This document shows positions 1 to 5,659 of a stretch of DNA of 7,005 nucleotides, in pieces. The translations under genes and the position numbers were made by a program. The stretch comes from Spirochaetales bacterium (lineage in GTDB: Bacteria; Spirochaetota; Spirochaetia; DSM-2461): the NCBI GenBank assembly GCA_002748225.1, contig PDRU01000027.1, positions 1 through 7,005 of the forward strand, given 5' to 3'. The notes below the pieces were generated by a model that saw nothing but the letters and a program-made list of their open reading frames with translations, was not told the origin of the DNA and made no database searches. Positions within the stretch are counted from its first letter, which is position 1, and every line of letters begins with the position of its first letter.

Positions 1-314
1 ACTTTTTCCTGCCAGAGATAGGGCAGATCTTCGGCTATGGTTATAACAGGGCCGTCCCAGCTGTTTCCGTCAGCAGAAATGAGGGCGCGTATGCTGATAG
101 AAGAATTGAGGCTGCCGGTCCGGCCCTCAAATTCCTGCCACACTACGGCCGCGCCGCCGCCTGTGGAAACAATCTGGGGAAAACGCCCCCCGTCGGCAGG
201 CTTTATAATATCGGGATAATCCCAGAACAGGCTCTCCAAAGCCGTCAGAGGAATGGAAATCAGGCAAAAAAGAAGAACTGACAGACACCAGAACTTCCTT
301 GTGAAGAAGCTCAC
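1..314 (-). CDS. Secreted protein with Asp-box/beta-propeller-like N-terminus (partial, C-terminus outside window)
   Basis: The reading frame opens at a GTG whose last two bases lie in the TGA stop of the upstream TPR-like gene (GTGA, 4-nt overlap). It stays open to the left window edge, giving 104 full codons. GGAGG sits 7 nt before the GTG (plus-strand 322-326), so this start is well supported and translation is probably coupled to the upstream gene. Residues 1-25 look like a signal peptide: R6 and K7, a hydrophobic stretch through residue 21, and a plausible cut after A25 (PLTA/LES). The mature part has short beta-like segments (RFPQIVS, AAVVWQEF, SISIRALIS) and an Asp-box-like motif, SADGNSW, at 80-86. 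These are typical of BNR/sialidase-type beta-propellers. The fold is inferred from one motif, no catalytic residues are visible, and the substrate or partner is unknown. It is probably periplasmic or surface-exposed. Confidence 0.7.
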   Translation of the reverse strand, partial: MSFFTRKFWCLSVLLFCLISIPLTALESLFWDYPDIIKPADGGRFPQIVSTGGGAAVVWQEFEGRTGSLNSSISIRALISADGNSWDGPVITIAEDLPYLWQEK

Positions 315-3300
315 TGGCGGGCCTCCACCTGCTTCAGGCGCTGGAGGATACGGGGGTCGTCCGCAAAGGCCGGGAATTGCTCACGGATCTGTTCGATAAT
401 GAGTTTGGCTGTTGAAAAGTCTTCTTCAGCAAAGAACTTATCGAAATACACAAGGCGTCCCTGAAGCTCTGCAGGAATGGGAGCCGGTGCTTTCTGAACA
501 GCTATTTCATTGCGGAGGCTTGAGGCTTCTGTATTCTCCAGCCACTCTTCAAGAGCCTTGTTCAGCAAGGCCAGAGCCTGAGAGGCTCCATCTGTTCCTA
601 CAGCCTCCCAGATTTTACGGGCCTTTTCCGTCAACCTGCGGCTTCTGGCTATGGCCTGCGGATCCGGCGGTGGCTGAATGCGTCCAATCAGAACTTCTAC
701 GTCGTAAATTAAGCCCCTGTTGTAATAGACACTCTGATTCAATCCGGCAAAATTGGGATCAATTTTCCGCAGAACCAGCAGATCGGAATAAAGTCCTTTC
801 CGGTCTGAACGGCCAATGAAAGCATCTCTGTTATTCTGATTCAGGGCAATAAGCACAGACCGGATCAGTTCCCGGGCGCTGGCGGCCCAGGCATCGTAAT
901 CGGTTTCCCTGAGTATTTTCTGTTTCAGCAGAAGGGCCGATTCATTGCCGGGGAAAGGGACAAGAACCTGTTCCAGCAGCTCTTCGGCGGAGCGGAAAGA
1001 ACGGAGTGAATCGGAAGCATTTCCTTTTTCAGCCAGACGGAGCCCTTCGGTAAAATACCGGTTGGCCAGATTCAGATACTGGTTCATTTCCGAAAAGAGC
1101 GGGTCGTTTGGTTCAATGGCTGTCTGCTGAAGCGCCTGCCAGGCGTTTTTCAGACGGATAGTCCACGCGGTCAGCTCGGCATCGGGTTCACCGTACGTCC
1201 GCTCCCAGAAACTCTGTGCCTGGTTCAGAACTGTAACCCCTTCCAGATAGCTTTGCTCCTCATACGCCCTGCGGCCTTCCACAATGGCGTTATCTTTTAC
1301 GGAAACCGCCACACTGGCCTGTTCACTGTTGGTCTCGTTCCTGAGCCGGGTCAGTTCTTCCAGCAGTCCCGAATTTTCTGCTATATCCACATCGCTGCTC
1401 ACAATTTCGCCATAGGCCTCTTCCACCCGGTCCAGGGAATCTGAAGCGGCATTGTAAGCGTCAACAGCCTGATAGAAATAATTGATATTGTTGGTTTCCT
1501 GACCTTTTTTGACAGCCTGACGGGCTTCGCCCAGACTGGAAAGGGCCTTTTGAAGCGCGTTGTTTCCCCGGGTTAAAGCCCTCCGGGCCGTGTTAACATA
1601 CCGGCGCGCGGCCTGTTCAATACCATTCACTTCACTCAGGTAACCGGAAACAAAAGTTCCCAGCTTTTCAGCCTTTGTCCCGTATTTTTGAACCTCTTCA
1701 GGATTAGAGATAGGCGGCTGACGCTGAAGCATGTCTTCCACAACGCCGAGAAAACGGTTCAGCTGTTCTTCGTTGCTGCGTATCCGCGCCTGCAGAGGAG
1801 GCAGCCGCTCTTCAAGAGTTTTGGACGGATGTCTTTCAGGCGGCTCCAGGGCGTACTGTTTCAACTCGGTCAGACTGTCACTCATAGTATTCTGAATAAG
1901 GCTTTCCAGCTGCCGGTAAAAAGGAGCTATCGCATTCAGATACAGGCTCAGGCGGTACCCGCTGAATTGTTTTATTGCGCTTTCCAGATCTTCGCGGAGG
2001 TTCTGATCCAGCGTTTGAGACGGAACGCTCTCTGAAGCCGGCAGGGCCGCAAGCCCCGTTTCAGCGTTCTGCCATAACTGCCGCAGTTCCCGGGCTTTCT
2101 CCACACTCTTCTCTATGGGTTGAGCTATTCCGTCGAGAGCTGCCAGATCTATGGCCGACAGTTCCGTAAATTCCAGTGAAGGAAGCCCCTCTCCCAAAGT
2201 GTTCAGTCCTTCCCGGATGGTTAAACTTTCCAGGGCGTAGCGGCCGTAGGTAATCCATATGTCGTCTATACCTGCGGCATTTCCCTTTGCCGGCTCAAAA
2301 CCAAGAAGTTTTTCGGCTGCTCTCCGGGCCGTTCCGAAGTAAGCTGCCGCGGAATTCCAATCCCCTGCCAGATAAGACGCGCGGCCCGACTGAATAAGAT
2401 TTTCAAGCCTTTTTCCCATCAGCTGAACAAGAGAAAGATAGGTTTTATTCCGGAACTCCTGCTGGGTAAATAAAATACCTTCTGTATTTTCCCGGCCGTT
2501 TCGTCCATACAGGAATTCGCCGATACGCTCATAATAAAATTCCTCAGGGGTATCCTGAAGTCCGCTGTAGAGCCGCGCCCAGACACCGGCAAGTTCCCTG
2601 CCCCGTTCGTCAAGAAGCGTACGGCTGTTATCCAGTTCTTCCAGTAATCCGGCGGCCGTGTTAAGCCCGGCATCCCAGCTTTCCGGCTCACCGGATTCCA
2701 GCAGTGCCGCCATTGTTATATTGAGCGCCTCAACCCGGCCGACAATTTTTTCCCAATCATCCAGAACCGGCTTAAGTGTTTCAATAACAACATCGCCTTC
2801 AGGCGCAACAGAGGAGTAAACCTCCCATATCTGTGCCTGCCGCTCTTCATCACCGGCATGTTTTTCTATGGGAGCCTTATTGGGAGCAAAGAAATCAACA
2901 TAATCGCGGTAGGTTGTCAGATCAAAATACTGCTCGGAAGTATATCCTTCCCGATAAACCCCGACAGCTTCCGGATATTTTGCTTCGGATATAAAAACTT
3001 GAGCTTTCTGAAAATATTCATCTCTTATCCGGTCGTCTACAGCCTTTTCTATAATGGAAAGCGAAAGAATTAAACGGTTTTTATCCAGACGGTTAAGAAA
3101 CGGATAGTTCTCTTTTATCTGACTCACTATGGCCGCAGCCTTATCCCCGTCTACAACGGCAACGGCCTTATTGAGCTGTTCAAACAACTCGTTCAGACGT
3201 CCTTTAACTACCTGAATTTCAAGGATCTTCTTCTGCACACGCTCCATTTGTTCCGGCTCATCCTGCCCTATTTTCACAAGCAGCAGAATGGCGTCATCAT

Positions 3301-3412
3301 AGCGTTTTTCAGACATCAGCGTTTCAACTTCTTCAAACCGGGAAGCAACAGCTTGGTTTATCTGCTCTTTCTGCTCTTTCTGCCCCTCCGCCATCAGACT
3401 GGCGCACGGCAT
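311..3412 (-). CDS. Large exported TPR-like helical repeat protein
   Basis: This is a 1033-residue protein from the first ATG; the real start is probably upstream (see the extension at 3413-3493). It is almost entirely predicted helix, rich in Glu, Ala, Leu, Gln and Arg. Many TPR-like helix pairs with the pattern small residue, loop, YxxA are spread along it: residues 24-50 (EKRYDDAI), 132-156 (EAKYPEAV), 340-370 (AGDWNSAAAYF), 708-735, 776-815 (two helices ending LLEQVL), 931-960 and 984-1015 (EEDFSTAKLI). The middle (about 440-670) reads as long helices with coiled-coil character. No enzyme motif or internal transmembrane segment is visible. TPR solenoids bind other proteins, so a periplasmic or envelope scaffold role is inferred. 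It overlaps a secreted protein gene downstream and is divergent from a beta-barrel gene that also carries a TPR. I do not recognise a named family. The gene is intact, with no frameshift seen. Confidence 0.85.
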   Translation of the reverse strand: MPCASLMAEGQKEQKEQINQAVASRFEEVETLMSEKRYDDAILLLVKIGQDEPEQMERVQKKILEIQVVKGRLNELFEQLNKAVAVVDGDKAAAIVSQIKENYPFLNRLDKNRLILSLSIIEKAVDDRIRDEYFQKAQVFISEAKYPEAVGVYREGYTSEQYFDLTTYRDYVDFFAPNKAPIEKHAGDEERQAQIWEVYSSVAPEGDVVIETLKPVLDDWEKIVGRVEALNITMAALLESGEPESWDAGLNTAAGLLEELDNSRTLLDERGRELAGVWARLYSGLQDTPEEFYYERIGEFLYGRNGRENTEGILFTQQEFRNKTYLSLVQLMGKRLENLIQSGRASYLAGDWNSAAAYFGTARRAAEKLLGFEPAKGNAAGIDDIWITYGRYALESLTIREGLNTLGEGLPSLEFTELSAIDLAALDGIAQPIEKSVEKARELRQLWQNAETGLAALPASESVPSQTLDQNLREDLESAIKQFSGYRLSLYLNAIAPFYRQLESLIQNTMSDSLTELKQYALEPPERHPSKTLEERLPPLQARIRSNEEQLNRFLGVVEDMLQRQPPISNPEEVQKYGTKAEKLGTFVSGYLSEVNGIEQAARRYVNTARRALTRGNNALQKALSSLGEARQAVKKGQETNNINYFYQAVDAYNAASDSLDRVEEAYGEIVSSDVDIAENSGLLEELTRLRNETNSEQASVAVSVKDNAIVEGRRAYEEQSYLEGVTVLNQAQSFWERTYGEPDAELTAWTIRLKNAWQALQQTAIEPNDPLFSEMNQYLNLANRYFTEGLRLAEKGNASDSLRSFRSAEELLEQVLVPFPGNESALLLKQKILRETDYDAWAASARELIRSVLIALNQNNRDAFIGRSDRKGLYSDLLVLRKIDPNFAGLNQSVYYNRGLIYDVEVLIGRIQPPPDPQAIARSRRLTEKARKIWEAVGTDGASQALALLNKALEEWLENTEASSLRNEIAVQKAPAPIPAELQGRLVYFDKFFAEEDFSTAKLIIEQIREQFPAFADDPRILQRLKQVEARQ
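322..326 (-). promoter_or_regulatory. Ribosome binding site for the GTG-started secreted protein
   Basis: GGAGG on the minus strand lies inside the last codons of the upstream TPR-like gene, 7 nt before the GTG at 314. It decides the start of the downstream gene, which has no ATG at that point, and supports coupled translation of the pair. Confidence 0.7.
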
Positions 3413-3493
3413 TATCAGCAGAATAAGGAGAAGCAGAAGAATCCCCGGTTCTTTTATTTGTTTTTTGCCGGCCTCAGCCTTACCTTTGTCCAG
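3413..3493 (-). other. Probable N-terminal extension of the TPR-like protein: signal peptide from a CTG start
   Basis: The frame of the TPR-like gene continues upstream of ATG 3412 to a TGA near 3521, with no ATG, GTG or TTG in between. The 27 extra codons from CTG 3493 encode a lysine-rich segment (K3, K5, K10, K11, K14) followed by an uninterrupted hydrophobic run GILLLLLILLIM. It continues into PCASLMA/EG, a plausible signal peptidase I site after the ATG. This is a textbook signal peptide that the ATG start would destroy. GGGGG at plus-strand 3501-3505 ends 7 nt before the CTG. ATT at 3496 and ATA at 3457 are less likely alternatives. A Cys follows the hydrophobic run (IMPC), but Pro at -1 makes a lipobox doubtful. 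A sequencing error hiding an ATG cannot be excluded. Confidence 0.6.
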
Positions 3494-3500
3494 AATGGTT

Positions 3501-3505
3501 CCCCC
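3501..3505 (-). promoter_or_regulatory. Ribosome binding site for the TPR-like gene (supports CTG 3493 start)
   Basis: The minus strand reads GGGGGAA and then five bases before the CTG at 3493, a 7-nt gap after the G run. The same GGGGGA core precedes the OsmC-family ATG in this window with a 6-nt gap. No comparable Shine-Dalgarno sequence sits before ATG 3412, where the preceding bases are the pyrimidine-rich leucine codons of the signal peptide. Confidence 0.55.
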
Positions 3506-3602
3506 GCTAAACCTTCAAGGTATTTCTTTCGATTATCTTAATATATATCGGCAAAATAATGTCCGGCACAAATTAGAGACAATAAACTGGATAATACACC
3601 TT
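3506..3602. promoter_or_regulatory. Divergent intergenic promoter region
   Basis: This AT-rich gap between two divergent genes must hold a promoter for each. No pair of hexamers is close to consensus. Leftward candidates are GATAAT (complement of 3532-3537), without a good -35, and TATATA (3542-3547) with TTGTGC 18 nt upstream (3566-3571). Rightward, GATAAT at 3590-3595 lacks a -35. I see no clear operator palindrome. The call rests on gene arrangement and AT content more than on motifs. Confidence 0.4.
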
Positions 3603-3610
3603 AGGGGAGG
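3603..3610 (+). promoter_or_regulatory. Ribosome binding site that selects the TTG start
   Basis: AGGGGAGG ends 8 nt before the TTG at 3619 and 14 nt before the in-frame ATG at 3625. The spacing favours TTG as the start codon of the barrel protein. Confidence 0.75.
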
Positions 3611-3618
3611 TATAATAC

Positions 3619-4884
3619 TTGAAGATGAAACGCTGGTTCATGGTGTCATGCCTTTTATTCCTCTCTGCGGCTCTCTGGGCAGACGGCAATGATACCTATG
3701 CATCGGCATCTGAAACATTTGGAATGGACCCGAATGCCGGACGCAACTCCTTTTTTGTTCTGAGCATACCCAGCGGCGGCAAATACGAAGGAATGGCCAG
3801 TGCTCATACCGCGGTTGCTCTGGATTGGAGCTTTATTGAAGCAAATCCAGCGGCCGCATCTTTTCTAACCCGCACCATACTGAGTTTTTCCCATGTGAAC
3901 TGGATTGCCGATTCCGGACTGGAAACCCTGGCATTTACCTTCCGTCCGGATAAAAACGAAAATATAGGCCTGGGTTTCGGCATGAAATTCCTGCACGTAC
4001 CGTTTACAGCCTATAATCCATGGGGCGGCCGCGAAGCCAGCAATGACAGCATAGTTTCATCAGCAGGCTGGTACAGCGAAACAATTCTTACAGGCAGTTT
4101 TTCCTACAAATTTCTGAGAAGTTTCTACTTTGGAGGCGTTTCTGTCGGAGCTTCCCTGAAGGCTGGTATACGCGGAGTCAGCGCCTCTCTGGCACAGGGA
4201 CAGAACTCTGTAAGCCTCATGGGCGACTTCGGCATTATGACCCGCTTTAATTTTCTGAAATACTATGCTTCGCGGGACATGAACTGCGGAGCCGGGCTCA
4301 CCCTCAAAAATATGGGCAGCGAGTTTATCAAAGACTCCGATCCCCTGCCCTCCTATATTTCTCTGGGATTTTCCTACCAGCCCATCCGGCCCTTAACCGT
4401 GGCTCTGGATGTTAATTATCCGTTCAAACTGAACGGCGAAAAGTCCGGCTCGCTGAGCTTTGCCATGGGAATTAACGCTGAAATAACCTCCTTTCTGTCA
4501 ACTCACGGCGGTATATTCATTAAGGAAGGTAAACCGCGTTTTACCATCGGCTCGGATGTAAAAATGAAGAACATGAGCCTGAATATAAATTATTCGCTGG
4601 ATCTGACAACCCGCATGGATATGCTTGACCGCATGAGCGTAACAATGAAAGTGGATATGGACACGGTCCGTCACCTGATAATCCGGGATAACGCGCAGGA
4701 ACTGTACCTTAAAGGACTGGAAGCCTACGCCGGCGGCGATGTTGAAGAAGCTATTCAATTCTGGGAAAACTGTCTGGAACTCGACCCAAACTACAAACCG
4801 GCCGCGGAAATGCTCATAACAGCCAGAGAAACACGGTCAATAGACATGGAACTGAGGAACAATTTCAATAACATGGAACGGTAA
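3619..4884 (+). CDS. UPF0164/FadL-like outer-membrane beta-barrel protein with C-terminal TPR
   Basis: This is a 421-residue exported protein. Residues 1-21 form a signal peptide (K2, K4, R5, hydrophobic core, LSAALWA/DGN). The mature N-terminus carries an ANPAAA motif at 75-80, resembling the NPAxxA signature of FadL and PorV-type proteins. Residues about 85-345 alternate short amphipathic strands with Gly/Asn/Asp turns (IGLGFGMKF, FGGVSVGASLKAGI, SYISLGFSYQP, LTVALDVNY, MSLNINYSLDL), as expected of an outer-membrane barrel. Residues about 357-390 form a canonical TPR (LYLKGLEAYAGGDVEEAIQFW, ELDPNY), followed by a short helix. It resembles the treponemal UPF0164 group, considered FadL-like and proposed to take up hydrophobic compounds. 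Substrate here is unknown. The TPR should lie in the periplasm, where it could bind a partner. The TTG start is chosen by Shine-Dalgarno spacing; ATG 3625 would remove only two residues. It is transcribed away from the large TPR-like gene, and no clear terminator follows. Confidence 0.8.
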   Translation: MKMKRWFMVSCLLFLSAALWADGNDTYASASETFGMDPNAGRNSFFVLSIPSGGKYEGMASAHTAVALDWSFIEANPAAASFLTRTILSFSHVNWIADSGLETLAFTFRPDKNENIGLGFGMKFLHVPFTAYNPWGGREASNDSIVSSAGWYSETILTGSFSYKFLRSFYFGGVSVGASLKAGIRGVSASLAQGQNSVSLMGDFGIMTRFNFLKYYASRDMNCGAGLTLKNMGSEFIKDSDPLPSYISLGFSYQPIRPLTVALDVNYPFKLNGEKSGSLSFAMGINAEITSFLSTHGGIFIKEGKPRFTIGSDVKMKNMSLNINYSLDLTTRMDMLDRMSVTMKVDMDTVRHLIIRDNAQELYLKGLEAYAGGDVEEAIQFWENCLELDPNYKPAAEMLITARETRSIDMELRNNFNNMER

Positions 4885-4934
4885 CATGCCGGAAGCTCTC
4901 CCCCAGACTGAAAATCCGCATTCTCCCTTTAAAT

Positions 4935-4963
4935 TTGACATCTGCAATATTCAGTGCTAGTAC
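4935..4963 (+). promoter_or_regulatory. Sigma70-type promoter of the OsmC/symporter operon
   Basis: A perfect TTGACA at 4935-4940 is followed by a 17-nt spacer and TAGTAC at 4958-4963, with TGC (extended -10, TGn) at 4955-4957. The -10 itself matches consensus at only three of six positions, but the ideal -35, the spacing and the TGn compensate. The predicted transcript would start near 4970, giving a leader of about 33 nt before the ATG at 5003. Confidence 0.7.
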
Positions 4964-4991
4964 TTTCTAATATAAGAAAAACCTGAATTAC

Positions 4992-4997
4992 GGGGGA
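4992..4997 (+). promoter_or_regulatory. Ribosome binding site of the OsmC-family gene
   Basis: GGGGGA lies 5 nt before ATG 5003. The same core is used by the leftward TPR-like gene, which helps argue for that gene's upstream start. Confidence 0.65.
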
Positions 4998-5002
4998 AAT
5001 TT

Positions 5003-5452
5003 ATGGGAAAGATTGTCACAAAGGCTGTCTGGAAAGGCGGCCGGGCTTTTGACGCGGAAATGGGTAATCATATAATTCGGATTGATGCTCCGGAAGCTTC
5101 CGGCGGAAAAGACAGCGGTCCAAAACCGCCCCTTCTGCTTCTGGGCGGCCTGCTGAGCTGCACGGGAATGGATGTTGTGGTTATGATGGAGGCGTACAAA
5201 GTGCCCTTCTCCAGCCTGCATCTGGAATGCCGTGCTCATCAGGCTGATAAGGATCCCAGAGTGTTTACCGAAGCGGAAGTTCTGTATTTTGTGGAAGGTG
5301 AAGGCATTGAGGAGAAAGCGGATAAAATAGTACGGGCTATTGAACAGTCCAAACAGAAGTTCTGCTGTGTTTCCATTATGCTCTCCAGAAGCTTTCCCAT
5401 TTCAGCACGTCTTTTTATCAACGGTACGGAAAAGGAGATAATACATGAGTAA
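5003..5452 (+). CDS. OsmC-family protein, YhfA-like subgroup
   Basis: This 149-residue cytoplasmic protein is full length for the family. Landmarks are AVWKGGRAF at 8-16, a GPKP turn at 40-43, the first family cysteine C53 in LLSCTGMDVV, and the second cysteine region KFCCVSIML with C121 and C122. The C53 to C121 spacing (68 residues) fits the OsmC/Ohr fold. The SCTGMDVV and CCVSIML blocks are closest to the YhfA-like branch as I remember it. OsmC and Ohr proteins reduce organic hydroperoxides with this cysteine pair; the YhfA branch has no firmly assigned role. The acidic residue that family members usually carry nine or ten positions before the first cysteine is replaced here (P43, L44 region), and two cysteines stand side by side at the second site. 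Activity may therefore differ. It is the first gene of an operon with its own promoter, and its stop overlaps the next gene by 8 nt. Confidence 0.88.
   Translation: MGKIVTKAVWKGGRAFDAEMGNHIIRIDAPEASGGKDSGPKPPLLLLGGLLSCTGMDVVVMMEAYKVPFSSLHLECRAHQADKDPRVFTEAEVLYFVEGEGIEEKADKIVRAIEQSKQKFCCVSIMLSRSFPISARLFINGTEKEIIHE
5432..5437 (+). promoter_or_regulatory. Ribosome binding site of the small membrane protein
   Basis: AAGGAG lies 7 nt before ATG 5445, inside the end of the OsmC-family gene. It shows that the overlapping small frame is a translated gene and not a chance opening. Confidence 0.75.
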
Positions 5453-5657
5453 CAGAACCAAACGGGTTATATATGTTGCGGGAGGAATACTCTACTTCCT
5501 CGGATTTATTTTTCCGGTCTGGAACGCCCTCCATTCGCCCAGACTTATCGGAGGCGTACTGCCTTACGGCGTAACAGTGCTGCTTCTCTACCTGATTGCG
5601 GGTACAGCTGCTCTGGGCATTATTGCCTACAGGAACAACAACGGGGAGGGCTTTTAG
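5445..5657 (+). CDS. Small two-helix membrane protein, likely accessory subunit of the symporter
   Basis: This is a 70-residue protein with a basic N-terminus (R4, K6, R7). It has one hydrophobic segment at about 8-25 (ending in FIFPVW) and a second at about 40-62 (VTVLLLYLIAGTAALGIIA), then a polar tail (RNNNGEGF). The loop between them, WNALHSPRLIGGVLPY, recalls the DUF3311 type of small subunit found beside sodium:solute symporters such as MctP. That match is from memory and weak. It overlaps the OsmC-family stop by 8 nt (ATGAGTAA), has a strong Shine-Dalgarno, and ends 2 nt before the symporter start. This is the usual place for such a subunit. A role in assembling or stabilising the carrier is inferred. 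It is short enough for gene callers to miss. Confidence 0.78.
   Translation: MSNRTKRVIYVAGGILYFLGFIFPVWNALHSPRLIGGVLPYGVTVLLLYLIAGTAALGIIAYRNNNGEGF
5643..5650 (+). promoter_or_regulatory. Ribosome binding site of the symporter
   Basis: GGGGAGGG lies in the last codons of the small membrane protein gene, 9 nt before ATG 5660. It supports this ATG as the symporter start and points to coupled translation. Confidence 0.7.
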
Positions 5658-5659
5658 AA

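Noticed and set aside
412..819. 135-codon plus-strand frame opposite the TPR-like gene (a similar one lies at 1688-2035)
   Set aside because: Both are antisense to a continuous 1033-codon coding frame and show no start signals or protein pattern.
3362..3382. 9-bp direct repeat (two copies of CTGCTCTTT plus CTG)
   Set aside because: It encodes the QKEQKEQ run near the N-terminus of the TPR-like protein. Two copies of a charged helix unit are not unusual.
3409..3426. Lipoprotein signal (IMPC) in the TPR-like protein
   Set aside because: The Cys follows the hydrophobic run, but Pro at -1 is a poor fit even for the loose spirochaetal lipobox; cleavage at SLMA/EG is more likely.
4885..4934. Possible terminator after the barrel gene
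   Set aside because: No GC-rich hairpin followed by a T run could be found; GGAAG/CTCTCC is too short and leaves no room for a loop.
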